Of a stretch of DNA of 64,000 nucleotides, positions 46,300-59,991 are shown in pieces (the stretch's first letter is position 1; every line of letters starts with the position of its first letter). The notes beneath the pieces were generated by a model, which was not told the DNA's origin, ran no database searches, and saw only the letters and a program-made list of their open reading frames with translations. The position numbers were made by a program, and so were the translations under genes. This DNA is from Toxonevra muliebris. Lineage: Eukaryota > Arthropoda > Insecta > Diptera > Pallopteridae. The stretch covers positions 87,424,400-87,488,399 of the forward strand of contig OY829328.1 in NCBI GenBank assembly GCA_963691655.1, in the 5' to 3' direction.

Positions 46300-49200
46300 T
46301 GCAAGGCAAGAGCTAGATCTCTCTTTACATTCAGAGCAAATAGATAAGCAAAACCAAAATCATGCTCAGCGAAGGAAGTTTAAGTACGAACGAATACTGG
46401 ACAGAAAAATACAACAGCTATGCATATTAGAGAGGATTGAGATAGCAGGGAAGTAAATTCAAGATGGCTGATATTTCTTTTAAAACTCCTTCCCCGCATT
46501 TTGAGTTTTATAAACGAAATCAAGTAGTAATAGCTATGCATTTATGTCACTGTTGCAGAACTTTTATTTAAATATATTTGCGAAAGCTAGAAAATCAGAG
46601 AAGAGGTGAGTTTTTCCTTGTACTGGTGCGCTATCCATGGATGATATTGATATTTTGGGTACCACGGTTTTTTGATTCAAAGAACCCAGTTTTTTCCTAA
46701 AACTTAATCTGAAAACATTACAGAATGCTTAGTCCAAGAGTGTTCATATTTGAACACACATATTCAACATTCGTGACGTGTTCGCCAAATATACATTTTC
46801 ATGAACATGATTATCCATATTTCCGTGGTCACAAGGCATAACAACACAACTCTAGTTTTATCGAATTCGAGTTATTATCATAATTGAGATCTTCATATCA
46901 GATTTCATATTGTGTTAAAATCTTATGAATATCGGTTCGGTGGTTTACGAGATATTAAAGGAAAAATAGCACAACTCACATTGATTACTATTAGAATTTG
47001 AATCTGTGAAGTACTCTCCTGTAAAATTCAAAAAACCCAATTACGCTGTTATGCCTTGTATGATTTGTTTGAACATGCCCAATGTATGTATGCTCCATCG
47101 ATTCTCGTCCGTATATAGTTGACACCGTATTCAACTTTTGCAGCTGAAACCCTTGATATTTTACTCTTGAGCATGTAAACTAAGTAAGTGTAGTGTAAAC
47201 ATTGAAAACTAGCTATTTTCAAGTGTTGTAATTTTTAAAAGGATTTGTTTTAATTGTTTTTAATTACCACTTTGATAAAACCACAAGTAAATATCACACT
47301 TAAAATTTACAAATTTCTTATTGATATTAAACAATTTTATATCAATATTATCACCATTTCAAAATATTTCGTTTCACATTTTCAACACCTACTTTGACGG
47401 CTTCCTTCACAATGCCTTTGTCAGTCAATCATAACAACAAACGAACAAACAAATTTTCCATTCAATTCATTGTCACTTTCTCTTATATGTGACAATTTAT
47501 CACTTCCTTCACAAAAATAGAAAAAGCAAAAAAGAAAGCCAACTATAGTATTTATATTCTAAGTTATATTTTAATTTGAATCAATATGGAAACTCGTATA
47601 TCCTTTAATTTTCTATTGTTCGTTCTTTTTTTTTTTTTTTTTATTGTTTTGCTTTTGTTGTTTCGAACATCAGGAATGTTCCACTACGTCACATCACATG
47701 AAATATTGATTGATATTCCTTTGCTATATAACTCAACAACAGACAGAGACTGCAAGTGCTGGACACTATGCATGTGTGTGTGACATGAGTGATAGCGAGC
47801 GTAAATTCTATAGAAAGGAATCACGTGACTGCGAGGTAGTGGCATGTTCCCATGTCGCTTTTGTAGGCACATAATAAATTATAGATTTAATTCTTTTGCG
47901 TTTTTATATTTTTTATTTTTTCTTTTTCAATAATTCACACATTTACCAACGTTTTTTTTTTTGTAGATTGCTTTCGTTTAATTAATTATTTGTAGTTTTC
48001 TGTGAATAAAAAACTATAGAATTAAAGCTTTTTAGTACTTACACAGGTACATGCTTTAATAACGTCATGATTAGCATGTTTCTTTGAAGGAGCTTGAAGA
48101 TTTCTCAGTTCAATTCAAATTTGTTAACAATTACGAAAATTGCATCTAATAGTGTTCTTTTAGGTTTATCCAACAAAGTTTTCCAATAGTAGCTAGCTGT
48201 AGTAGCCTGCATACGTTTGCAATCTCCATTTATCCACAATTTATAATTATATGTCACTCATACGCCAGCGCGTTCATCAAAAACTTGTACAAATTTTTGT
48301 TGAAAAATTCTAGAAATCCATAAAATTTCACATAAATCTTAGACCAACATTAATAAGCATACTCTAAGGATATTCGTTTGATTGCTAGTGCCAGTGGAAA
48401 ATATCTACAAAGAAGAAGAAATAAAAGGAAAATACTTTTTCCATATCAAGTACTTTAAAATGTCTTATTCACATTAATGCCAAAGCAAATAAAATAGTAA
48501 TAGCAAAAAAGTAATAGAAGCAGCAATAAAGAAAGGGGAAGAAGAAAAAAAAAGGAGAAAAAAATATATAGCAAACTTTAGAAATGCGCGCACTTTGATT
48601 GGCATTAAATCCTTCCGGACGCGCGTGGATGCTTAAAATTTATGTCCTTGCGATAAAATGCTATGAAAGCGAGAACTTGAACCCAATGCTACTTTTCCTC
48701 TTTCTTCGATTTAGAATGGAAAAAATAGCAACTACAACGACACTATGCAAATTATTTGAAGCACAAAAATATTCAACAAAATAAGAAAAAGGAAAGTGTA
48801 AAAAATTCGGAAGTAAAAGAAAAGCTAAAAAGAATGAAAACTTAAATATTTCTAAAAATTTTCATTTTAACGTTTTTGCATTGAAAAAAGAAAAACTATT
48901 TTCCAAACTAAGGAAGCAAATAGAAGCGCGTTGAATATATATATTTTTTCATACTTTTCAGTTCAGTATTAAGACACACATACAGATACCACACTTACTT
49001 ACATTTACATATATATACCAGTAGTGCTCAGCATTATTTGCAGGGCAAGTGGCAGGCACGCAGTCAGACAAGTAAGGCAACTTGATTGAATATTTGTGAA
49101 AATGGGCGTGTTATGTGTTAGTGGATGTGTTGGTGTGACAGTAAGCTCTCTGTGCAAACTAATTTCTTGTGAATATTATTGAAGATATTGAATTGAATTG

Positions 49201-51390
49201 TTACACTGTAAGGACATACAATTTTGGTTGGAAGGATTGAAAATGTGTTTGCATATGCAAATATTTTATATTAAATTCTTGGAGTAATCGTTTGGCTGTA
49301 TATAAGCGTATAAAAACAAACATTGCTGATGCTTTCGTTGACAGAAGCGTTGGTTTTTTGCTTACTGCTTCGTTATGCAAGATTTTTGTGACATTTGCAA
49401 TTGAATTTCTCTAAAATTTCGTTACAAATTTTTAGTTGAAAATTTTAATACAATCAAATTCCAAGCATGTATAGCTTGTGTTGACGCTTACAGATCGATC
49501 TATAAGCAAGTCATTGAAATTCGGAGAAATATTTCTTCTTTATTGGACATACTTGATCTTTTCGTATATGAACAAGCTTAAATTTAAAAGATCCTTGCAA
49601 AACTCGAATAGGGCGATCAGAATGTATGAGATATTCATCAGGAAAGAGGCGGTTCTTCAGTGATGTTCAGTATCTGTCACGGTTTTTTGGTATCCTACCA
49701 GACTTGCATATGTAAATGTTACCGATAATAATACCTAATCTTAAAATTTTATAGAAGACGACACCTGCAGGCTTTGCTTAGTTAAACCTGTCATCGCAAT
49801 GCATTTAATGTACACATAGCTGTCCAGCCTTGGCCACATTTTTGATGAAGATAAAATTATAGAACATATTCAAAGAGCAAAGAAAATGAAGATTCGATTT
49901 TGAGGAGGGGGAAAAAGATGACTTTAAAATCTATCCAAATAATTGGATTAACAGCATTAAGGAGACACAAAAGCATAAAAAAATTTATTTTTAATTTGTT
50001 TACTTCCCTTGTTTGTACCTTAAAAAAATTCTAAAAACACTATTCGAGTCAATGTTTAAGTTTATGCTTTGTGAATAATTTAACACTTAAGTCAATGAAT
50101 CTCTTCACAACCTATTTTCTCAACGAATTATGAACATGTACAAGAAACCGTACATGTGTTCAATATGCACAGAACTCGTTCATGTTTCTATGGCATTCTA
50201 AAATGTTCGAATATCAACTTTGCTGTTCAAGCAACCCGAAATTGTTTAAGTTGTTTTATCACTCGAGTTCTCAGATATGAAACTATTAAAGATATTGTCA
50301 ACTTACTTCGAAAAGGTACAAGGACAAAAGTTTTTTACTGGAAATTTAACTAACATGAAATTTAAAACACAAGTTGAGATTTTATATATGAAATTCTGCT
50401 ATAATTTGTGTAATAATTTCAATAATTTGTTTTACTGTACTGCTGAAGTTAAAAGAAAAACAACTTAGGCTAAATAAAGTTGAAATGTTTGATACGCTGC
50501 ACGCATATCATGTTTAAATTTTAACAGAAATTAATGTAAAATCAAAATTTACATGCAACGAAAATGTAGAAAAATTTATGTTGGAAAATTGTGAAAATTG
50601 TGTGAAAATTAATTTTAAAAGTATACAAAAACAAGAAGGATAACACCGCAACAACAACAACAGAAAAAACAAATACAACTTACAACTAACAAACAAAATT
50701 AACATTAAAGCAAATATAAAAATAATCAAAAATGAGCAACAGCGACAAATTGCTGCAATTTGAATAAAAATAGCAACTAAATATAAACACAAGTGAAGTG
50801 TATGGAAAATAAGAAAACAGGATTTGAAGTTTCACTTTAATTTACTTTTGGTGTTGTTATTTAAAATGCAAATTAATGTTGTTTTAAAAAATTTCCTTGA
50901 AGTTTTTTTCAAAATTTATTTTATATGAAAAAAAAAGAAAAATACTTTTCAATTTAGAGTTAGATAAAATTATATAATTTAAACTGTTTGTGGCTTTAAT
51001 GCTTAAGTAAATTATAGTTGGTGATGTAATATAGTGCACAAAAACTATGTCAGCTAATAAGATGTTAAACTTATTTTTATTTATCAAAACATGACATACC
51101 ACTGTGATAGTCAAAACTGTTCACAAGATAAAACAAAACATTTTTTTGGAACACAATGTTCAACTCACAATCATCTAGTTGGCACAGGGGAAGCCTAATT
51201 TTTTTAGGCCTAAACGGCATTGATAGTGTTAAAATTTCATCCAAAATGGGTGAATTCGTTTAATTTTTGAACACAAATCTTTTCTAAATTTCAATTACCT
51301 AGCACTGCATTATCTCAAAATTTCTTTTGAATTATAGAACAATTCAAAATAGAAAAAAATTCGATGGACTTTTGAACAAACAACTTATCT
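46300..51390. other. AT-rich non-coding stretch
   Basis: No gene recognised. A further ATCACGTGAC box lies near 47819-47828. A GC-richer spot at 48586-48626 has gcgcgc and ggacgcgcg. A short ORF-like string encoding DDTCRLCLVK (near 49757) is considered and rejected below. Confidence 0.5.
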
Positions 51391-51400
51391 CTGCATACGC

Positions 51401-51545
51401 AGTTTCATCTTTTCTTTTAAACTCGACGTGCTTTTGCTTTTCCTATCCTAATGTATCGAGTCGTTTTGGTTCAAGAGTTCCAGCTTAAATTAAAATTATT
51501 AGGAAGCGGGAAAATCGAATCAAAATTAAAAGAAAAGATGAAACT
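51401..51545. repeat. Foldback with perfect 19-bp arms
   Basis: The arm agtttcatcttttctttta (51401-51419) and its exact reverse complement (51527-51545) are separated by 107 bases. Inside, a cttttcctatcctaat block pairs imperfectly with attaggaagcgggaaaa. It carries no target-site duplication that I can see. It could be a tiny MITE or an unclassified foldback. Confidence 0.65.
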
Positions 51546-51549
51546 TCTT

Positions 51550-54480
51550 ATGAAAAACTTCTATCCTTTTGTAAATTAAAAAAATTTCAAAAAACTTTTC
51601 AAGTTCTTGTATTCTCTTAGTTGATTGTAAAAAATATTTGTTCGAAACTTACCGCAAATTCATCTTCAACAATCCAACGATTTCGAAACATTTTTTATGA
51701 AAAAATAAATTAAGTAATTTTAAAACTTTCACTTAAACTTTTTTTCCTTTTTCTATTATTCCTATGCAACTTGACAGTAGCAACAATTTTTACAAACTAA
51801 ATTTTGAAATTAACCATCAACTTGAAATATTTTTACTGTAGCTCAAAAAATTTGTGTGTGCATTAAAGTTTCTAAAGTTCCTTTTCTTTTTTTTTTTGTG
51901 TGAGAGTTAATGCTTTAAGTCGAAATGATTTTTGCTGATTTGGGCAAAACTTTTTAGTTATTTTTTCTTTGCTTTTATAAATACAAAGAAGTTAGACTGG
52001 AATGGCAAATATATTGCTGAATTATTCTTATTGTTTATATTAAATGTAATTGCATATAGCCGGACATATGTATATGTATGTATGTGCATATATTTATAAG
52101 CAAATACAGTTAGCATGCACACAAGTTTTTTTTGTAAAGCAAAAAATTAAACATTAAATGAAGTCTTCATTGAATTTGAAACCAAAAGTGGAGACACAGA
52201 CACATATTATAGGATCTCAACATTAAGCTGCATTTACTGAGATTTGCATGTATGTATGTGCGCTAAAGTAAATACATATGTAGGTATGTATGTGAAATAA
52301 ACAACAGCAACGATCGCAACAGAGTTTATGATATTGAAATTAGCAAATGTATTTCAATGTCGTTGGAAATAGAGACAGACATAAAGGCTGTTGAGTTACA
52401 CCTTTATATATTTATTTACAGAGTTATATGCAATATTTTGCTTCTACCTTAATTTTTAGGACATATTTATAGACATTATAATTTTAACAAGAACGCGAGA
52501 GTACGAGAATTTTCCCCATTTATTTTGAAAATTGTACGTGCTTGAGAAATTCTGTTGCCGGATTTGGTTTAAACTCTAAAAAAAGGTAATATATGTATGT
52601 ATGTGTCAGTGCAATGTATAGTGTAGCGCTATATCTACTTTGTTTATGTATTACCCCTTTTTTTGAATAAAGATGTAATATTTTAATTGAGATCGAAGTT
52701 GCCTATTTTATGTATTGACAAAATGTTCCCTGCTTGCTATTGAGAGCAAGACAAAGTATATAGATACTTTGCCGAGTGTGGCCCTGAGCGTCGCTATGGA
52801 AACGGCATGAAACTTGTGAGCAATAAGAATTGTATAGATTACAAGGGGAGTTGCCTATGAGAAATATAGTCGACGAGACGTTAGGAACACGCTGCGTTTT
52901 TAGTAGTTTCAACAAATTAAATTCGAATGAACGGAGCAATGGATGAAGACATCGGTTTTCCAGGGAGTTGACCCGACATATACATGTATAAGACTTAAAA
53001 AGGCCTCATTATCAGAACAAATGATTAGCGAATAATCATTTATTCAGACAGCAAAGCGATTCAGAGACCCTGAAATCTTAAGATATTAACTCAAATCATT
53101 AAATTGCAACAATGACTACGTTCAAAGTGTCAACTTGATGTAATAGGTTTCATGGCATTCTAGTATAATGGAAAATAAGGTCGCAATCGAGCCTGTAATG
53201 CCCTGTTACATTTCATCATCACTCAACTTTCGATAAATTACACTATATAACACTGTTTTTTACTTATTTATCTCCAAATTTGATGGAAAATATCTTTTGG
53301 TCCGCTGAATCCGAATCTGCCATCAGTTTTGTCGTAGCAACTCAGGTTTTGAGATATAGGCAATGTTTTGATTTTCCAGACATGGGTCGAAATTTTTATC
53401 AAAATTACCATTTTTCCAAAATGAAAAGTAAAACATCTATATTTTTCCAAAAAGACAATTAAATTATCTTTAATTTAAGAGTTTATTTGATTCTCTATTT
53501 TATTTCAGCCAAAAGTTAAAGAGATTCGAAGTTGAAATTCTGACAAAAAAAAACGCTTTTTTCGAATTACCTATTCTTTGGTCTCAAAAACCAAAACTGT
53601 CTAGGATTAGGTTGAAGATGCTATAAACTATATACTCTTTTTCGCTCAACAACATAACTCCTTTCAAGTTCTCATTGGTTCTAAAGAGTTCCGGATCTTG
53701 TGAAGTGCATACCATAATTTTTTTAATTCAACCCAACCTTGGTTTTAGAGCGGTTAAAAATAAAAATGGCTTAAGTTAAAAATTAAAATACATAAAAAAT
53801 TGCTGGGATTTCTGTAATTAAAGCTTAAGGTAATTACATAAGACACAGCATAACTTTAAGCTTCTCACACTTATAAGTTTGCATACATATGTACATATGT
53901 ACATATGTATATACAATGCATATTTATGTTTGTACGAGTATATTGGTTAAGTATTAAAAATATTTTTACCTAAAATATGCTTTAAAAAAAAAAAAAAGAA
54001 ATAAGAAATTGTTCCTGCATATTTTTATTGTATAATTACAAACAAAAATTAAACAAAAATCAAGCGTAAGTTGAGAGTCAGCAAAAAAAATCACGTACTA
54101 GAATTATATTATGAAAATATTGGAAAAAATCTTATGGAATTTATGTACAGATGTATGAAAAAATATGGTATATTAATATATATATGCAAATATGAATTTC
54201 AATATTAATACGAAGGTTAAAGATATTTAATTTTTATAAAAAAAGAAACACACTCAGAGAGAAAGGTGCCATAAATTAATCAATATAAACCAAAATAAAT
54301 TTAATAATTATTCAGAGAATTTCGTGCAATTAATACATTATTATTTGCCATTGCCCAACTTCAATAACAAAAAAAAAATTAATAAACATATTTAGTTACT
54401 ATGACAATTCCATAATTTTTAGTGTACTGTATGCACTTAGGTTGATATTTATGTAGTCAGATTAATATAGTTTTCTAATT
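51550..54480. other. AT-rich non-coding stretch
   Basis: No gene found. Contains CATA-type repeats (52075-52090, 52250-52290), a three-fold repeat of the palindrome ACATATGT (53885-53908) and several A/T runs. Confidence 0.55.
53885..53908 (+). repeat. (ACATATGT)3 palindromic microsatellite
   Basis: Three exact head-to-tail copies of the 8-base palindrome ACATATGT. Confidence 0.9.
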
Positions 54481-54485
54481 TTTAA

Positions 54486-56114
54486 CCCTTCGATGGGCAC
54501 CTCTTTAGGAGGCGCAAATATAACCTCCTGGGCCAAATTAGGCCCAGTGAATAAAACGATAGTTATGGGCTATTACAGCATGTTATAGGGTTTTATTCAC
54601 TAAATATTCTGCTATAGTTTGGTAGAAATAAGCACCTTTTTAGAAAGCATAACATAAATGAGGGTAATTCGGATCGATTTTGTTTTGCTAATAACTTTTC
54701 TTTGGTATCTTTTAAAATTACGTCCTTTTTTCGAAACGAACGAGAATTATTTCTCCTTTCTTATGGTATGCAACACTTATTTCAGTTATTTCAAATTAAT
54801 CAGTTGTGAGCGAATAAAACTAAAAGTGAGCGTATTTTCATACAAAGACTTAGCAAATTATATAAGAAACACACAAATTTTATAACAATAATAACTTTAA
54901 TAACTATAATTTATATAGGGGTTTGTTCACTAAACATTCTGCTATAGTTTGGTAAAAATAAGCACCATTTCAGAAATCATACTAAGAAAAAAACTGACTT
55001 TTAAAATCGATCCGAATTACCAGCATGCGTTTTTCTACTTGCATATAATTCGGATCCATAATCGGAATTACCAGCAAATGAGGTGTTTGCATAATTACAC
55101 AATTTAGTAAAACTATATAGTTTTAATTAATGAAAGTTTTTTAGTTGTGATTTAGATATAATAGGTGATGTTTGGAGGTAATTCGGATCTACCCTTTGTT
55201 AGAGAGTTTTTGTGGAATTTGAGTTCAAAGCTTAAATAAACTTAAAATTTTTTTTTAATTCTAGTTTAAAATTTAGCATTTTAAAATCCAAAAATATTTT
55301 TTTTTATTGAAATATTAATTGGAATTAATAACGTTTCTTAGTGTTATATCAATTTGGAACTATTAAGTAATTTTTAGTTAAGTTCAATATGAAAAATATT
55401 TTTAAGGACCAGTTTATGTTAAGTGATTTTAATTTTTGACTACATACTTATGTCAACATACTTATAAATTTTAATTCATAAATTGCTTAGAATGATTCAG
55501 ATAGATGATTTTTTATATATTTCACTGTTCACCAGTTCATGGACTAGCGGATCACAATTTTATTACTTTAGCTTGATATGATATTCGAAGATATTGGATT
55601 TTCGCGAAAATGCCACGCCCACTTTGAGATACGGTCACATTTTATAGCCAACAACTTGACATATTTGCAAGTGCATCTCTACACCAAATTTGACTGAGAT
55701 CAGACAAACGGTTTATGATTACATAAGCAAAACACATAGATGTAGCAATAATTTGTATGTATGTGTGTGTATGCATTTACGCATACATACATACATTTTT
55801 GTTATATAAATTTTCCTCAAACCCCAAAATTACATTTTGCATCTAAATAAACCTCAAATTAAAAATAATTTGTTATTAATTTTACCAATACACAAAAAGG
55901 GTATTTACCTGGGCTTTTTTGGACTCAGGGGGTAACTTTTTTAAAATTTTGTTCTATCAACTTATTCCGATTGAAATAAATTTTGTGTTTTTGTGCTCAG
56001 AAAATATTGGCGCAAGAAGTCATGGAGTTTCAGATCGATTCGTCAAGAAACAAAAAATATATACGTGTTTAAACTCAAAATGGGTCTAATTAAGCCCAAG
56101 TGCCCATCCTGGGG
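54486..56114. mobile_element. piggyBac-like element, non-coding (1629 bp)
   Basis: TTAA flanks the element at 54482-54485 and 56115-56118. The left end reads cccttcgatgggcac and the right end, on the minus strand, ccccaggatgggcac, matching at 12 of 15 positions. Just inside, gggccaaattaggccc on the left corresponds loosely to gggcttaattagaccc on the right. TTAA target plus CCC ends identifies a piggyBac-type element. The length is near that of a complete transposon, but no transposase could be read. The interior contains its own direct and inverted repeats (54584-55021), so another element may be nested. Confidence 0.65.
54584..55021. repeat. Direct repeat plus 19-bp inverted repeat inside the piggyBac-like element
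   Basis: A block of about 70 bases containing ttctgctatagtttggta occurs at 54584-54653 and, offset by 330, at 54913-54983. A perfect 19-base inverted pair, ggtaattcggatcgatttt (54663-54681) and its reverse complement (55003-55021), overlaps it. Further taattcgga-type strings occur near 55046 and 55177. This could be a 359-bp MITE inserted into the larger element, or a local rearrangement. Confidence 0.6.
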
Positions 56115-56118
56115 TTAA

Positions 56119-58050
56119 CAGAGTTTTTTTTTTTCATTTTTCATATCATTCACAATGAATTCTATCGTTTTTTACTTAAAATATTTTTATGCAATATTCA
56201 TGATAAGTTTTGTTTTTGCAATAACTGCATAAAAAACATTAAGTAACACATAATAAATATAACATAATAAAGTAGTAAAATTCAAGTCACCTAAATTTAG
56301 TTTTCATTCGATAAATATTTTACATGACCAATACTGCATATCCACTGTATGACTTCCTGTGTTTGAACTAAATTGAAAGGATTTTCATATCTACGTGCTC
56401 CCTGCCTTTTAAAATACAAATATCTATATATAATTTTTTGTGCAGTGTACCCAATGGCCAAAGTTAATGCACTTCCAATTTGATGTGCATTTAAAACGGA
56501 AACACTCTGGAAACCTTTCATAGACATGTGAACGAAAACTAATATGAATGCAATATACATAACTCACATCAAGCGTTCGATAAGAAATCTACATTCAAAT
56601 TGCTTCTTTATATAACTTTGCTTCTAGGACATTAAAAAAACGTACTAATTAAAAAAAAACGGAAAATAAGTGCATCAACGCTTTTAAAAAAGCTGCGTTC
56701 AAATGTTTTCAAAATTAAGTAATAGAATCACTGGTGATTCTTGGCCTCTGGGTTTTCACACTACTACAAATTTATACACATATGAATGCATGTAAAGAAA
56801 TTGCAATAGGAATAACAACAACAACAAATACTAGAACATTAAAATTAACCATATAACATGACCTAATAAAAGACTGCAATTTAAAATTGCATGCCTAATC
56901 CCTAATTGAAAGGATTTACGCAAAAGATAATTGTTGCTATTGATTTAATGCATATGGGATAGGGTAGAAAGGATATAACGCCAAGCAATGGAGACAAGGA
57001 TGAGTAGACAAGAAAGGTTAAGTGTTGTATGTTTGAAAGACGAAACGAACTCAATAGTTTCTCAGATTATCACGAGAATTATTATTGTTATTTAAAAAAT
57101 CGTTTAATTAACTCTCACATTTAGTTGCCATTGAAAATTATGGATTGTAGTTAAGCTGTGTATTTTAAAATTTTGAATGGGTAAGAAAGCTTGAATCTTT
57201 GACAAAATTCACGTTCCTCGCTACAAAGAAGCACCACTAACGATATGAAATTTTCGAAACTTATAAAGCAATCTTGACTTCAGACGATTTTTGGAGAAAG
57301 TATTTACTAAGAAGACGTTTTTACTTTATACTTGAAACCCGTTCCGAATACTGAAAAAATCAGAAAAAAAAAAAATAAAATCAGATTATGTGATAAAATT
57401 TAATTTTTGAATGAGAGGCGCCCCCTCCCGGTACTTTACCGAACGTATGGCCGTCAATTCTTTTGCAAAGACTGTTACTCGGGGGTTAGGAAGGACCTAG
57501 TCCCGGTGACTTACGATTCTTAAGTGAACTGTATTTATGAATACTGTACTGTATTTAAATTATCTAGTCCCAGGACAAATTACCTTAAAAAGTAAGTACT
57601 AAGTAACAAAATTATACTCCTTTTATGAGGGGATATTAAATCATTTTTAGGCATGAAAGCAAAAAATAAAATTCCATTAGACCCGGGAAAATTGTTGTCC
57701 CGGCGGGGAATTTATAAATAAATGAAAAATCCGGGATGTCTGGGTAAAAACAGAACATTTGGCAACACTAATTGACGCCCAAGGAGAACTAATTAAATAT
57801 AGAAAGTGGCATAAAATATTATTGGCCTGTCTAAATAGTTGAAGGTTTTTGTTAAGTTGTGAATTTTTGTCAGCTTATGAATTTACCATTATGCTGTATT
57901 GAAGATAATTTTTTTGTTTTTGTTATCTTTTTTTATAAAAAAAAATAATCATTGTTTATAAAACTTATAATCCCAATTTTTCCTTTCGATACTCTAGTTT
58001 TACAGAAACTGAAAATCCGGGGCGATGTATGTAGACTTTTCTTCTTCATT
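56119..58050. other. Unassigned stretch
   Basis: Mostly AT-rich. A minus-strand open frame (56560-56297) looks less biased than its neighbours and is discussed as a finding. A patch at about 57415-57510 and 57675-57770 is richer in G and C, with ccccctcccgg, cccggcgggg and tttggcaacact strings, and may be an old transposon remnant that I cannot name. Confidence 0.45.
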
Positions 58051-58056
58051 GTATGT

Positions 58057-58140
58057 ATATCGTCGCCTGAGAATTGATTTGGCGTATAGGTATATGAATT
58101 TGTACACATATACGCCAAATCAATCCTCAGGCGACGATAT
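58057..58140. repeat. Near-perfect 84-nt hairpin
   Basis: Arms 58057-58088 and 58109-58140 (32 bases each) are complementary at 31 of 32 positions, with a 20-base loop. The arms begin atatcgtcgcctga and include gatttggcgtata. They contain much more G and C than the surroundings. The size is that of a pre-miRNA or a small hairpin RNA, but a small foldback insertion is equally possible. No expression evidence is available from sequence alone. Confidence 0.75.
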
Positions 58141-58144
58141 GTAA

Positions 58145-59990
58145 ACATTTAATATCTAAAATTTGACAAACTTTATTAATAAATTTCATTGCGTGTAGCT
58201 TGCACTAGCTAAAGCGTACGTTTTTACTTTTCACACTGTTAGCAAACGATATCATGGTTTTTTTATTTTAATGGAAAACAGTCAGAATTTAATCCACATG
58301 AGAATATGTTCTTATCACTTGCAAAAATGCAATTTAATACCATTTTCCTGTTGCCGCTCAAGTGATATATTTCAAAAGTATTTTTATATATATTTTTTAT
58401 TTCAAACACGATTCATTTTTCTTGGTATTTCGAGTACCTATAGTACCAAGCACGAGAGGTAGTAACTTATATTTTTTGCAAGCATGAAAGCGTGAGAAAA
58501 TCGTTTTGTTAGTTTTTATCAGCGTGAGTTTGTATGCACTGGTTGATAGTAATAGCAGTAGTAGAGATACTACTACAAAGAAATTCTCAAGAGAAATACA
58601 TACAAACATGTTTTTTTTTTTTTTTTTTTTAGCTAAAATCAATTTTCTTTTATACTTTTTTATCTTCTTAAATTTTATTTCATCCATTTTTATTTAAGTA
58701 ATTTGTTTCCTTGAACATCGATGCCTTTTCATCCACATCCGCAGCAGGTGAAGATAATCTCTTGGAAGGAGGAGGTGTAAAATTTTGTCCGTTCGTTTAA
58801 AAAGTCTTTTGATTCAAGAACAACGATCATAATGTATGAGATGTTTGTCATCGTTTTATCTTCAATCCCCCTTTCCCCCTTAGATCCGATCCGCTAGTGC
58901 AAATATCCATTTACTTAATTCCCAGCAGCGTTATCTGCTTGACGCATTGCTCCATTGCACTTCATCACACTTCACTCCACTCTGTTTGATTTTACTTCTC
59001 CTTCGCTCCGCTCTAAGTACATTGCAATGCAATGCAACAGTTTATTTTCTTTTATTTTTTCAACAAATCGCCAACGAATGTGAAAAATACTTAACGTAAA
59101 AAGTTCACAAAAGTTATTGGCATTCTGGCATCTTATTGAGTGGAAAATGTTTTGTTGTTGTTGTTGTTGTTCGTCTTCTTCTTCTTCTTCTCCTAATTGT
59201 GGTCAAGTTTATGTTAAATGATAACAAACCCAAGTACAATAACAAAAAATAAGATTGACAACAAGGAATTTATGGTTGTATGTGTATCTGCGGAATGTAA
59301 CTGTGTTCGATCGACAAGAGTATCATAGTAAATGTATGGTGTTTGTATGAGTGTGTGCTGTAAGGAATTCATGTACAACTATACAGTGGAACAGTACAAA
59401 ATTCAAAGTTTTCAAAATCCTCCTTGATGGTTTTGTGTCAACGCGTTAGGCACTTGCATTTAAAAATTTATTTTCTTTATAGTTTCTTAATCATTTTAAC
59501 TTTAAGCAGGAGAGTCACTTTAGTCATAAATCCTACTTGCGTAATACCAGCCGGTCAACAAATAAAACAATTTAGCAATACATACGGTGACAACAAGGAG
59601 CAATGTTATGAAACAGTGAAGGCTCCAACAATAAAATTTTGGAACCAATACTCACCTCTATTTTATTTTTGAAAATTTGAATAACAGATTCGTGATCAGC
59701 ATGAACTTCACGGAAAAGTTATCTATCGACCCCAATTAAAAAGATGAACTGAAAGAGTTAAAACAAAAGAGTTCGGAGCAATATTCTTCTTCTTCTGAAG
59801 GAGAACTGCTTGGAAAACTAAAGGAATTGACAAAAGTCCTCCAACAGACTTAATAAGATTAATTAAAAGTGAAGGATGGTTCGAAGTGAATAGAGGAGTG
59901 TAACAATTTTGTACGATATCACACTTAGATACATCATAATTAAGTTATTCTTCGGTCTCCATGGACGCTCAGTCAAACTCTTTCCTTTTA
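58145..59990. other. AT-rich non-coding stretch
   Basis: No gene recognised. Contains a T run near 58610-58630 and TTG/CTT microsatellites (59152-59191). Around 59540-59900 the sequence reads as broken coding-like fragments with no family that I can name. Confidence 0.45.
59152..59191 (+). repeat. (TTG)n followed by (CTT)n
   Basis: About six and a half TTG units are followed after tcg by about six CTT-type units. Confidence 0.85.
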
Positions 59991-59991
59991 C

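Noticed and set aside
49478..49870. Possible ZAD zinc-finger remnant (DDTCRLCLVK near 49757)
   Set aside because: Only a CxxC string matches. The expected downstream residues and second Cys pair are absent and a stop follows quickly.
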